Assembly (NCBI RefSeq): GCF_030817415.1
Contig: NZ_JAUSZI010000002.1
Coordinates: 8,680,001-8,744,000 of the forward strand
Origin: Streptomyces umbrinus
GTDB taxonomy: Bacteria; Actinomycetota; Actinomycetes; Streptomycetales; Streptomycetaceae
DNA: 64,000 nt
Direction: 5' to 3'
The position numbers were made by a program, and so were the translations under genes. Under the pieces are notes generated by a model, which did no database searches, had not been told where the DNA came from, and saw only the letters and a list, made by a program, of their open reading frames with translations. Each line of letters opens with the position of its first letter. Within the stretch, counting starts at the first letter, position 1. Shown piece by piece: positions 1 to 8,205 of this stretch.

Positions 1-2
1 CC

Positions 3-1190
3 ACCCACGACCGTGCCGTCGGCCCCATGCAGTTCATTCCCTCCACCTGGGAGTGGTCGGGCCGCGACGGCAACGGCGACGGCAAGAAGGACCCCAACAA
101 CATCTACGACGCGGCCCTCGCCGCCGGCGGCTACCTGTGCCGGTTCGGCTGGGACCTGTCCGACAAGGCCGACCTCAGGCGCGCGATCCTCAGCTACAAC
201 AACTCGACGCACTACCTGAACACGGTCCTGTCGTGGCTGGAGTACTACCGCAAGGGCACCCACGAGGTCCCGGACGGCACGGGCACGCTGCCCTCCGGCC
301 GCAGCGACGACAACAACGGGTCGAGCTCCTCCCCGACGCCGACGCCGACCCCGCCGGGCACGACCCCGCCCAGCTCCCAGACGCCGGGCGGCGGCGGTTC
401 CACGAGCCCGAGCCCGAAGCCGCCCACCACGACACCGCCGCCGAGCACGCCGCCGACGACTCCCGCCACGCCCACCGACACGGTGGACCACCTGGAGGAC
501 GCGGGCACCGCCAAGCTCACCGCGACCGCGGGCGACGCCTTCGCCGAGAAGATCGCCACCCGCACCGAGACCGAGGCCGGCAAGGCCGTCGCCAAGGTCC
601 GGGTCCGGTTCACGATCGTCGGCGACACCGACTCCGTCTTCACCGGCGGCGAGAGCGTCGCGACCGTCGTCACCAACAGCGCAGGCGTGGCCACCGCGCC
701 CGCCCTCAAGGCAGGTGAGAAGACGGGCGACTTCACGGTCCGCGCCACCGTCGTCGGCCGTGCCGTTACCGGCCTCGACTACAAGGCGACGGTCACCGCG
801 CGCCAGGCCGACGCCCTCGCCCGTACGAGCGACACCGCGCTGACCTGTGTCGCGGGCGGCGAGTTCGCGGACCAGGTCGAACTGAAGGCCACCTACAAGG
901 GTGCCGCCGCGGACGGCGTCGCGGCCACCGCCACGCTCATCAAGGCGGCGGACGACGCGACCGCCAACGACAAGGGCCCCTACTTCAAGGACGCGGACGG
1001 CAAGACCGTACGGACCCTCGCGGGCCTCAAGACGGACGCGAACGGCCTGTTGAAGCTGCCGAAGCTGTACGCGGACGACACGGCCGGCACGTTCCTGCTC
1101 CGCATCAACACCACCGGCGGTGCCACGCTGACGGTCGAGCTGAAGGTGACGGCCGCCCCCTCCTCCTCGCCGAGCCCCTCCGCCTCGTAG
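3..1190 (+). CDS. Lytic transglycosylase, C-terminal part (5' end outside window)
   Basis: The frame is open from the window edge, so the start lies upstream. The first residues contain GPMQFIPSTW, a conserved stretch of SLT/transglycosylase-like domains that cleave peptidoglycan. The catalytic Glu is not in view. The domain ends near YYRKG (about base 255) and is followed by a Ser/Thr/Pro/Gly-rich linker to about base 480. Two Ig-like (invasin/big-type) repeats follow, rich in T, V, A and D, and the protein ends in a short Ser-Pro tail. This is an exported cell-wall enzyme with a long spacer. A very strong hairpin follows the stop codon. The assignment rests on the short catalytic-domain remnant and the architecture. 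Confidence 0.8.
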   Translation, partial: THDRAVGPMQFIPSTWEWSGRDGNGDGKKDPNNIYDAALAAGGYLCRFGWDLSDKADLRRAILSYNNSTHYLNTVLSWLEYYRKGTHEVPDGTGTLPSGRSDDNNGSSSSPTPTPTPPGTTPPSSQTPGGGGSTSPSPKPPTTTPPPSTPPTTPATPTDTVDHLEDAGTAKLTATAGDAFAEKIATRTETEAGKAVAKVRVRFTIVGDTDSVFTGGESVATVVTNSAGVATAPALKAGEKTGDFTVRATVVGRAVTGLDYKATVTARQADALARTSDTALTCVAGGEFADQVELKATYKGAAADGVAATATLIKAADDATANDKGPYFKDADGKTVRTLAGLKTDANGLLKLPKLYADDTAGTFLLRINTTGGATLTVELKVTAAPSSSPSPSAS

Positions 1191-1203
1191 CCTCGCAGGC
1201 CTT

Positions 1204-1255
1204 CAGAACGACGGTGCCCTTCCACCCGACCGGGTGGAAGGGCACCGTCGTTCTG
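1204..1255. terminator. Strong hairpin terminator after the transglycosylase
   Basis: A perfect 24-bp stem (1204-1227 pairing with 1232-1255) closes a GACC loop 13 bases after the stop codon. There is no T tract, which is normal in Streptomyces, where long GC stems often terminate alone. Confidence 0.85.
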
Positions 1256-1343
1256 TGTGTGCAACGTGTTCTCATCTCGCCCACCCGTTGCTACGGTGCC
1301 CGACCTGACGATGTATCAGCTTCGCCGAGTCGGGAGGCCCCGC

Positions 1344-1478
1344 ATGCGCGCCCTGATCGCCGCCGCGACCGGTCTCGCCGTCGCGCTCGCGCTCGTCCTC
1401 ACCATCACGGCCATGGGCTCACCGGCGGGCAAGACGTCACCCAAGCCGCTGCTCACCACCATCCCCAGCCACCCGTGA
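1344..1478 (+). CDS. Small membrane peptide, SPW_0924-like
   Basis: A 44-residue peptide begins at ATG 1344, with GGGAGG about 7 bases upstream. It is one hydrophobic segment (residues about 4-26, ALIAAATGLAVALALVL) followed by a short polar tail, SPKPLLTTIPSHP. I recall similar Streptomyces peptides under the name SPW_0924 family, commonly next to a DUF3068 gene, as here. Function is unknown. An upstream ATG at 1311 in the same frame would add 11 residues but has a poorer ribosome site. Confidence 0.6.
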   Translation: MRALIAAATGLAVALALVLTITAMGSPAGKTSPKPLLTTIPSHP

Positions 1479-1556
1479 CACACGAGCCACCCGCGGCACA
1501 CGCCCGCACCGCACACCCGTGACACACACCCCCAACGCACAGGGAGGGCCGCCGAG

Positions 1557-2549
1557 ATGCGCCGCAAGGCCAGCCTGATCCTGCTCGCCCTCGCCGTGTT
1601 CTTCGCGGCGCTGTCCCCGCTGATGCGCTGGTACGCCTTCCCGCGCCTCGCCAAGATCCCGGCCGACCAGTACCAGGACATGGTCCTGGAGGCGAAGGAC
1701 GCGACCCTCCTCGACTACGGCACGATGAAGGCCAAGAAGGTCGACAAGGTCACCATCGTGCAGACCCTCAAGGGCAACGTCGAGGCCTCCGAGAAGATCG
1801 AGAAGACCGCGGGCCGCGACGTCGTCGTCTGGGACGGCCTCTCCTACGTCCAGGGCCCCGACGGCAAGATGGTCTCCAAGATCCCCGAGCGCTACATCTT
1901 CGACGCGCACACCCAGGAACCCGTCCACGCCACCGGTGAGATGGTCGACGGCGACCCGGTCAAACGCGAGGGCATCGAGTTCAAGTGGCCGTTCCTCACG
2001 GAGAAGAGGGACTACGAGTACTTCGACGCACAGGCCCGCGTCACCGCGCCGATCCACTACGAGGGCGAGCAGGACTTCCGGGGCGTAAACGTTTACTACT
2101 TCGAGCAGACCATCCCCTGGACCAAAGTCCCCTTCCCGCAGATCATGCCCGTCGAAGGCATCACTCCGGAGTCGGTCGCCAAGACGGGCACGACCCGCTG
2201 GTACACCACGGTCCGCAAGTTCTGGGTCGAACCCACCACCGGAGCACCCGTCTACGGAGAAGAGATCCACAAGGAGGAGCTGCGCGGCGGCACCCTCCTC
2301 GGGGGCCGCGAGAAGGTGACCGCCTTCGCCGGGCACGTGAAGATGCGCGAGGACTACATCCGCTCGACGGTCGACCTGGTCAAGTCCCAGCGGCTGCTCG
2401 TCCTGCTGATGACCTCGTACCTGCCGTGGGGATTCCTGGTCCTGGGCGCCGGGCTGCTGTCGCTCTCCCTCTACCTGGAGGCCCGCAGCCGCCGCCCGGG
2501 CGACCCCTCATCGACGGAGACCCGCGAACCGGAACCGGTCAGCGCCTGA
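1557..2549 (+). CDS. DUF3068 (PorA-like) membrane protein
   Basis: A 330-residue protein with an N-terminal membrane segment (residues about 5-25) and a second near the C-terminus (about 277-303), leaving a large extracytoplasmic domain between them. The sequence RKASLILLALAVFFAALSPL and a body rich in YEF and WV pairs match DUF3068, a family that also holds mycobacterial/corynebacterial PorA-type proteins. The role in Streptomyces is not established. AGGGAGG precedes the ATG. It lies 78 bases after the small membrane peptide and may be co-transcribed with it. It is convergent with hrpB. Confidence 0.85.
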   Translation: MRRKASLILLALAVFFAALSPLMRWYAFPRLAKIPADQYQDMVLEAKDATLLDYGTMKAKKVDKVTIVQTLKGNVEASEKIEKTAGRDVVVWDGLSYVQGPDGKMVSKIPERYIFDAHTQEPVHATGEMVDGDPVKREGIEFKWPFLTEKRDYEYFDAQARVTAPIHYEGEQDFRGVNVYYFEQTIPWTKVPFPQIMPVEGITPESVAKTGTTRWYTTVRKFWVEPTTGAPVYGEEIHKEELRGGTLLGGREKVTAFAGHVKMREDYIRSTVDLVKSQRLLVLLMTSYLPWGFLVLGAGLLSLSLYLEARSRRPGDPSSTETREPEPVSA

Positions 2550-2564
2550 ACCCAGGGCTGCCCG

Positions 2565-5147
2565 TCAGCGCCTGAGGCGCGCGTTCGTGTGCCGCGTCGG
2601 TTCCGCGGTCGCGGGGTCCTCGGGCCACGGGTGCTTCGGATACCGGCCACGCAGCTCCGCCCGTACGCCCCGGTAGCCGTCCCGCCAGAAGGACACCAGG
2701 TCGGACGTCACGGCGGCCGGGCGGCCCGCGGGCGACAGCAGATGCACGACCACGGGCACCCCGGCGACGGCCGGCGACTCCCGCGCCCCGAACATCTCCT
2801 GCAACTTCACCGCCAGCACGGGCCGTTCGGGATCCGCGTAGTCGACCCGGATCCTGGACCCGCTCGGCACCTCGATGCGCTCAGGCGCCAGCTCGTCGAA
2901 CCGGCCCGCCTCCCCTGACGCCCACGGCAACAGCCGGGCCAGCGCCTGCCCGGCGTCGATCCGCTCCAGATCGGCCCGCCGCCGGGCCCGGCCCAACTCC
3001 GGCTCCAGCCACTCGTCCACGCGCGCGTGGAGCGCGTCGTCCGACACATCGGGCCAGGGGGCGCCGAGCCGGTGACGGAGGAACCCGAGCCGCTGCCGCA
3101 GCACTTCGGCGTCCCGGGACCACCGCAGCAACCCGAACCCCTCGTCCCTCAACCCCTCAAGAAGCGCCTCCCGTACGAGCCCGGGCTCGGCGTTCCGCAG
3201 CGGCCGCACCGCCAGCTCCACCGCGCCCAGCAGCTCGACCCGCCGCGCCACGACGTCCCCGTCGGCCCAGCGCACCTCGTCGCCCCTGCCGTACAGGGCC
3301 CCTGCCGCCTCGCGCGCGACCCCCTCGTCCACCACGGCCCCGAGCCGCACGCGCGCGTGCCCCGCACCGACGGGCCGGTCCGCGACGGCGACAGCGATCC
3401 AGGCCGCATCCCGCAGCCCACTCCCGTCACCCACCTCGGCCCGAGTACCGGACACCATGAGAAACGAGCCCCCTTGCTTCCGGGCAACCCGCTCGGGAAA
3501 GGCAAGAGCGGCGACGAGCCCGACGGCGTGATCGTCAGTCGGGGCTCCGCCAAGGCGCGCCCCTTCAGGGGCGCGGGGAACTGCGCCACCAGCCACGGAC
3601 GGCCCGCACGTATCGAACGGCGCATCCCGCGGAGCGCCCGGCGCGGGCGCCGACGCGGCCCGCAGTCGCCGAACTTCCGTACGCCACCGCCCGGCATAGG
3701 CGTCACCCCCACGCCGAGCGGCCCGCAAGGCAGCAGCAAGATCATCCCCGTACTCCCGCGGCGGCTCCTCACTCAAGAGGGCAACCACTTCAGCGGCAAC
3801 CTCGGAACCCACGGAGTGCCCCGCGTCCAGCAACGCCCGCCCCAGCCGCGGATGCAGCCCGAGCCGCGACATCCGTACACCCCGCTCCGTCGGACGCCCG
3901 TCGGAGCCCACCGCACCGATGGCCTCCAGAACCCCCCGAGCGGCCGCCATGGCGCCTCCCGGCGGCGGATCCAGCAGAGCCAGCCCCGACGCGTCGGGAT
4001 CGCCCCAGCAGGCCGCCTGGAGGGCGAACGCCGTCAGATCGGCCACCTTGATCTCCGGCGCCGGGAAACGCGACAGCCGCCCGTCCTCCGCCTCCGCCCA
4101 GCACCGGTACACCGCACCCGGGGCCTCGCGCCCGGCACGCCCCGCCCGCTGCCGGCCGGCCGCCTGCGAGGCCCGTACCGTCGCCAACGCGCTCAGCCCC
4201 CGCGCGTGATCGACCCGCGGCTCCCGCGCGAGACCGGAGTCCACGACCACCCGCACGCCCGGAACCGTCAACGACGACTCGGCCACCGACGTCGCGAGGA
4301 CCACCCGGCGCCGCGCACCCCCGGACAGCACCGCGTCCTGCACCGCGGCCGGCGCCCGACCGTGCACCTGAAGCACCTCGACGTCACCGAGACCGCCGAG
4401 CTGCCCGGCGACCCGCGCGATCTCCCCGACACCGGGCAGGAAGCACAGGACGTCCCCGTCGCGTTCGGAAAGCGCCCGCCGCACCACCGACGCCACGTGC
4501 GTCAGCAGCACCGGGTCCACCCGCATGCCGTGCGGCGGCCGCACAGGGCGTACGGGCGGCGCCCAGACCACCTCGACGGGATGGGACACACCCTGCGCCT
4601 CGACCACCGGCACCTCGCCCAGCAGCCTCGCCCACCCCTCGGCGTCGGTCGTCGCGGAGGCGGCCACCAACCGCAACTCGGGGCGCAGGGCGGCCTGTAC
4701 GTCCAGCAGGAACGCGGCCACCGTGTCGGCGTCCAGGTGCCGTTCGTGGCACTCGTCGAGCACGACCACGTCGACGCCCGCCAGTTCCTGGTCCCGCTGC
4801 AGCCGTTGCAGCAGCACACCGGTCGTGACGACCTCCACACGCGCGCGTGGCCCCACAACCCGCTCCCCGCGCACCGTGTACCCGACGCTCTCGCCGGTCT
4901 TCTCGCCCAGCAGCCACGCCATCCGCCGCGCGGCCGCCCGCGCCGCGATCCGCCGCGGCTCGGCGACGACGACCCGGCGTACGGGCCCGTCGCCGACCAG
5001 ACCGGCGAGGACGAGCGGTACGAGGGTCGTCTTGCCGGTGCCGGGCGGCGCGACCAGCACGGCACCGCCGTGCTGGTCCAAGGCCTCGCCCAGGCCGGGC
5101 AGCGCACCGCGTACGGGCAGGACGTCCAGAGCGTCGTAACGGATCAC
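2565..5147 (-). CDS. hrpB: ATP-dependent helicase HrpB
   Basis: An 860-residue DEAH-type helicase. The Walker A motif APPGTGKTT is at residues 33-41 and the DECH box at 131-134. The helicase C-terminal domain carries the QRAGRAGR motif, and the end contains the HrpB-specific SFWRDGYRGVRAELRGRYPKH block. Length fits the family (about 800-850) plus an insertion. Residues about 513-531 are encoded by a dispersed intergenic repeat (3555-3609) inserted in frame between the helicase core and the C-terminal region. The start is GTG at 5147; a GGGGGAGAG stretch upstream comes from the neighbouring repeat. HrpB function in bacteria is poorly defined (RNA/DNA helicase family). Confidence 0.93.
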   Translation of the reverse strand: MIRYDALDVLPVRGALPGLGEALDQHGGAVLVAPPGTGKTTLVPLVLAGLVGDGPVRRVVVAEPRRIAARAAARRMAWLLGEKTGESVGYTVRGERVVGPRARVEVVTTGVLLQRLQRDQELAGVDVVVLDECHERHLDADTVAAFLLDVQAALRPELRLVAASATTDAEGWARLLGEVPVVEAQGVSHPVEVVWAPPVRPVRPPHGMRVDPVLLTHVASVVRRALSERDGDVLCFLPGVGEIARVAGQLGGLGDVEVLQVHGRAPAAVQDAVLSGGARRRVVLATSVAESSLTVPGVRVVVDSGLAREPRVDHARGLSALATVRASQAAGRQRAGRAGREAPGAVYRCWAEAEDGRLSRFPAPEIKVADLTAFALQAACWGDPDASGLALLDPPPGGAMAAARGVLEAIGAVGSDGRPTERGVRMSRLGLHPRLGRALLDAGHSVGSEVAAEVVALLSEEPPREYGDDLAAALRAARRGGDAYAGRWRTEVRRLRAASAPAPGAPRDAPFDTCGPSVAGGAVPRAPEGARLGGAPTDDHAVGLVAALAFPERVARKQGGSFLMVSGTRAEVGDGSGLRDAAWIAVAVADRPVGAGHARVRLGAVVDEGVAREAAGALYGRGDEVRWADGDVVARRVELLGAVELAVRPLRNAEPGLVREALLEGLRDEGFGLLRWSRDAEVLRQRLGFLRHRLGAPWPDVSDDALHARVDEWLEPELGRARRRADLERIDAGQALARLLPWASGEAGRFDELAPERIEVPSGSRIRVDYADPERPVLAVKLQEMFGARESPAVAGVPVVVHLLSPAGRPAAVTSDLVSFWRDGYRGVRAELRGRYPKHPWPEDPATAEPTRHTNARLRR
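3555..3609 (+). repeat. Dispersed intergenic repeat family 1, copy A (inside hrpB)
   Basis: It contains the hairpin GCGCCCCTTCAGGGGCGC followed by GGGGAACTGCGCC and ACCAGCCACGGACGGCCCGC. It matches the copy at 14996-15048 over more than 40 bases with a single difference in the conserved part. It lies within the hrpB reading frame and keeps it open. Confidence 0.85.
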
Positions 5148-5156
5148 ATGCTCAGT

Positions 5157-5205
5157 CTCTCCCCCGGCCTCAGGCCGGGGGTGCCCCCATCTCGCTTCGC
5201 TCGCA
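5157..5205 (-). repeat. Dispersed repeat family 2, copy 1 (end of methyltransferase)
   Basis: Read on the minus strand it is GCGAGCGAAGCGAGATGGGG followed by a C/G palindrome (CCCCCGGCC..GGCCGGGGG). The same unit appears at 14051-14099. Here it supplies the last residues (ERSEMGAPPA) and the stop codon of the methyltransferase, and also runs into the hrpB ribosome-site region. Confidence 0.8.
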
Positions 5206-6003
5206 CACGAAGATCGCCGACCCCGGGATGAGGTTTCCCCGAAGGGGCGACCAGCCGCCCCACTCCTGGGTGTTCCAGGCGGGCCACTGCGGCTCGACCA
5301 GGTCGACCAGCCGGAAACCGCCCGCCACCACGTCCCGGACGCGGTCGCCGACCGTCCTGTGGTGCTCGACGTACACCGCGTGGCCCGCGTCGTCCTGCTC
5401 CACGTACGGCGTGCGGTCGAAGTACGACGAGGCCACGGTCAGCCCCTCGGGGCCGGGCTCGTCCGGGAAGGCCCAGCGGATCGGGTGCGTGACGGAGAAG
5501 ACGAACCGGCCGCCGGGCCGCAGCACCCTGTGCACCTCCCTCAGCACCTTCACGGGGTCCGCGACGAACGGCAGCGCCCCGTAAGCGGAGCACGCCAGGT
5601 CGAAGGAGGCGTCCGCGAACGGCAGTGCGCCGGCGTCCGCCTCCACGAGCCCCACTCCCTTGGCGCCGATCCGCAGCGCGTGCTGGAGCTGGCGGTGCGA
5701 GAGGTCCAGGGCGACCGGACGGGCACCCTGGGCGGCCAGCCAGCGCGAGCACTGGGCGGCACCCGCGCCGATCTCCAGGACGTCCTTCCCCTGGAGCTCC
5801 TCCATCGGTCCGAGCAGCTCGGCCTCGATCTCGTCGAGACCCTCGGGGCCCCACACGAAACGGTCGTCGCCGAGAAACGTGCCGTGCTCGACCTGGTACT
5901 CGTCCGCGTTCCGGTCCCACCAGCCACGATTGGCGCGGGTGCTCTCGCCGGACCCCGCCTCCCGTCGTGTCGCCTCGGGCTCGAACGGTTCGGGCTCTTG
6001 GAT
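5170..6003 (-). CDS. Class I SAM-dependent methyltransferase with no canonical start codon
   Basis: The Rossmann motif EIGAGAA lies at residues 77-83 if translation starts at 6003. Post-motif DLACSAYGALPFV and a C-terminal PGSAIFVC block are present. The family-typical N-terminal segment (TRANRGWWDRNADEYQ, residues 22-37) is encoded, but no in-frame ATG, GTG, TTG or CTG lies upstream of it. The first usable codon downstream is GTG 5856, which would delete that segment. The likely start is an ATC at 6001-6003, preceded by AGGGAG at a normal distance, where relatives would have ATG. The last ten residues come from dispersed repeat family 2. Substrate unknown. The gene is divergent from rpsA. 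Confidence 0.8.
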   Translation of the reverse strand: MQEPEPFEPEATRREAGSGESTRANRGWWDRNADEYQVEHGTFLGDDRFVWGPEGLDEIEAELLGPMEELQGKDVLEIGAGAAQCSRWLAAQGARPVALDLSHRQLQHALRIGAKGVGLVEADAGALPFADASFDLACSAYGALPFVADPVKVLREVHRVLRPGGRFVFSVTHPIRWAFPDEPGPEGLTVASSYFDRTPYVEQDDAGHAVYVEHHRTVGDRVRDVVAGGFRLVDLVEPQWPAWNTQEWGGWSPLRGNLIPGSAIFVCERSEMGAPPA

Positions 6004-6181
6004 GATCGGCTCCCTCGTACTAATCTGCGGGCTCTTCCGTTCAACCCGTCCCCGGTGGCCGTCACGTAAGGGACGTCGCAGGGCCCGCGTGGCCTCGTGG
6101 CGTTATCTGATATGCGGCTGCCGCCGCGTGGGTCTTGTGCCGGGTATGCGGCGTTCCGCCCCGGGTGTGCGCCTTCGCGCA

Positions 6182-6210
6182 TTGACCCTGTCCGGCTGCC
6201 CCCGTATGCT
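6182..6210 (+). promoter_or_regulatory. Sigma-70 (HrdB-type) promoter of rpsA
   Basis: TTGACC (6182-6187), a 17-base spacer and TATGCT (6205-6210) fit the vegetative consensus closely. Transcription would begin near 6217, giving an untranslated leader of about 210 bases before the rpsA ATG. The rest of the 6004-6427 gap holds no gene that I can support. Confidence 0.75.
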
Positions 6211-6427
6211 ACAAGTTGCGCTGCGGGCCTGCGCTCCTCAGACGTAGCAGGCTGCGCTCGCATCTGTTGTATGTCCCCTCGGTTTTCGAGGCGCCACCGG
6301 AAAGTGTTCGTCATTGAACACGCCCGGATTCGGCGCTTCCTTGGCTGTCCGGCTTCTTCAGAGCGAAACGGGCTCCCGGCGTAAGCAGTACCTACGACTC
6401 ACTGTCCGTACCGGAGCCCTTACCCAC

Positions 6428-7939
6428 ATGACGAGCAGCACCGAGACCACCGCCACCACCCCGCAGGTTGCGGTCAACGACATCGGTAACGAGGAAGCCT
6501 TCCTCGCCGCGATCGACGAGACGATCAAGTACTTCAACGACGGCGACATCGTCGACGGCGTCATCGTGAAGGTCGACCGGGACGAGGTCCTGCTCGACAT
6601 CGGTTACAAGACCGAAGGTGTCATCCCGAGCCGCGAGCTCTCGATCAAGCACGACGTCGACCCCAATGAGGTCGTCAAGGTCGGCGACGAGATCGAAGCC
6701 CTTGTTCTCCAGAAGGAGGACAAGGAAGGCCGCCTGATCCTCTCGAAGAAGCGCGCCCAGTACGAGCGCGCCTGGGGCACCATCGAGAAGATCAAGGAAG
6801 AGGACGGCATCGTCACCGGCACCGTCATCGAGGTCGTCAAGGGTGGTCTCATCCTCGACATCGGCCTCCGTGGCTTCCTGCCGGCTTCTCTCGTCGAGAT
6901 GCGCCGTGTCCGCGACCTCCAGCCCTACGTGGGCAAGGAGCTCGAGGCGAAGATCATCGAGCTGGACAAGAACCGCAACAACGTGGTCCTGTCCCGCCGC
7001 GCCTGGCTCGAGCAGACCCAGTCCGAGGTTCGCCAGACGTTCCTCACCACCCTGCAGAAGGGTCAGGTCCGCTCCGGCGTCGTCTCCTCGATCGTCAACT
7101 TCGGTGCCTTCGTGGACCTGGGTGGCGTCGACGGTCTCGTTCACGTCTCCGAGCTCTCCTGGAAGCACATCGACCACCCCTCCGAGGTTGTCGAGGTCGG
7201 CCAGGAAGTCACCGTCGAGGTTCTCGACGTCGACATGGACCGCGAGCGTGTCTCCCTGTCGCTGAAGGCGACGCAGGAAGACCCGTGGCAGCAGTTCGCC
7301 CGTACGCACCAGATCGGTCAGGTCGTCCCGGGTAAGGTCACCAAGCTCGTTCCCTTCGGTGCGTTCGTGCGCGTCGACGAGGGCATCGAGGGTCTGGTCC
7401 ACATCTCCGAGCTGGCCGAGCGCCACGTGGAGATCCCGGAGCAGGTCGTCCAGGTCAACGACGAGATCTTCGTCAAGGTCATCGACATCGACCTCGAGCG
7501 CCGTCGCATCAGCCTCTCGCTGAAGCAGGCCAACGAGGCCTTCGGTGCCGACCCGGCGACGGTCGACTTCGACCCGACGCTGTACGGCATGGCCGCGTCG
7601 TACGACGACCAGGGCAACTACATCTACCCCGAGGGCTTCGACCCCGAGACCAACGACTGGCTCGAGGGCTTCGAGTCCCAGCGTGAGGTGTGGGAGACCC
7701 AGTACGCCGAGGCGCAGACGCGCTTCGAGCAGCACCAGGCTCAGGTCATCAAGTCCCGCGAGGCGGACGCCCAGGCCGAGGCCGAGGGTGTCACCACCCC
7801 GGGTGCGGCTCCGGCCGCCTCCAGCGGTGGTGGCGGCGGCGGTTCGTACTCCTCGGAGTCGGACGACAACTCCGGCGCCCTGGCGTCGGACGAGGCGCTG
7901 GCCGCCCTCCGCGAGAAGCTGGCCGGAGGCCAGAGCTGA
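6428..7939 (+). CDS. rpsA: 30S ribosomal protein S1
   Basis: A 503-residue actinobacterial S1 with four S1 (OB-fold) RNA-binding domains at roughly residues 35-105, 120-190, 208-277 and 295-365. Repeated GDIVDGVIVKV and FGAFVDLGGVDGLVHVSE blocks are visible. The acidic tail holds a GGGGGGS linker. Codon use is that of a highly expressed gene. ATG 6428 is chosen because MTSSTETTAT matches the usual N-terminus; an in-frame start at 6314 would lie within the leader. S1 helps mRNA binding and initiation on the 30S subunit. A long leader and a strong terminator flank it as a single-gene unit. Confidence 0.98.
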   Translation: MTSSTETTATTPQVAVNDIGNEEAFLAAIDETIKYFNDGDIVDGVIVKVDRDEVLLDIGYKTEGVIPSRELSIKHDVDPNEVVKVGDEIEALVLQKEDKEGRLILSKKRAQYERAWGTIEKIKEEDGIVTGTVIEVVKGGLILDIGLRGFLPASLVEMRRVRDLQPYVGKELEAKIIELDKNRNNVVLSRRAWLEQTQSEVRQTFLTTLQKGQVRSGVVSSIVNFGAFVDLGGVDGLVHVSELSWKHIDHPSEVVEVGQEVTVEVLDVDMDRERVSLSLKATQEDPWQQFARTHQIGQVVPGKVTKLVPFGAFVRVDEGIEGLVHISELAERHVEIPEQVVQVNDEIFVKVIDIDLERRRISLSLKQANEAFGADPATVDFDPTLYGMAASYDDQGNYIYPEGFDPETNDWLEGFESQREVWETQYAEAQTRFEQHQAQVIKSREADAQAEAEGVTTPGAAPAASSGGGGGGSYSSESDDNSGALASDEALAALREKLAGGQS

Positions 7940-7970
7940 TCGCTCACCTCCAGGCAGTAACTGGCTGGTG

Positions 7971-8008
7971 ACTGCGGGCCCGCACCCTTCTGGGTGCGGG
8001 CCCGCAGT
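7971..8008 (+). terminator. rpsA terminator
   Basis: A perfect 17-bp GC-rich stem (7971-7987 with 7992-8008) closes a TTCT loop 31 bases after the rpsA stop codon. A short (CCGGATG) triplication follows near 8041-8062. Confidence 0.9.
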
Positions 8009-8205
8009 GCGTTCACCTCGCGCGGGCCGGGTTCTGCTGTGCCGGATGCCGGATGCCGGATGCCTGGCGCTCGCGGCCGAGGCGTTCGTTCGGCCGGAAG
8101 CTCGCGGTTGCAGAAACTTGCGGGATACATGAATAACTGACGGGCCGTAACCGGCCATTGGGAGGCTTCCTCGGTCGTTCAAGATCGAGAAGGGGAGCCC
8201 CCGTC

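Noticed and set aside
3027..5231. Very long open frame antisense to hrpB
   Set aside because: Arg/Pro/His-rich translation without any domain; explained by the GC bias of the opposite strand. The same holds for frames antisense to rpsA (6392-8182), to the PAC2/coaE region (9849-11972) and to the gltD region (49801-52506).
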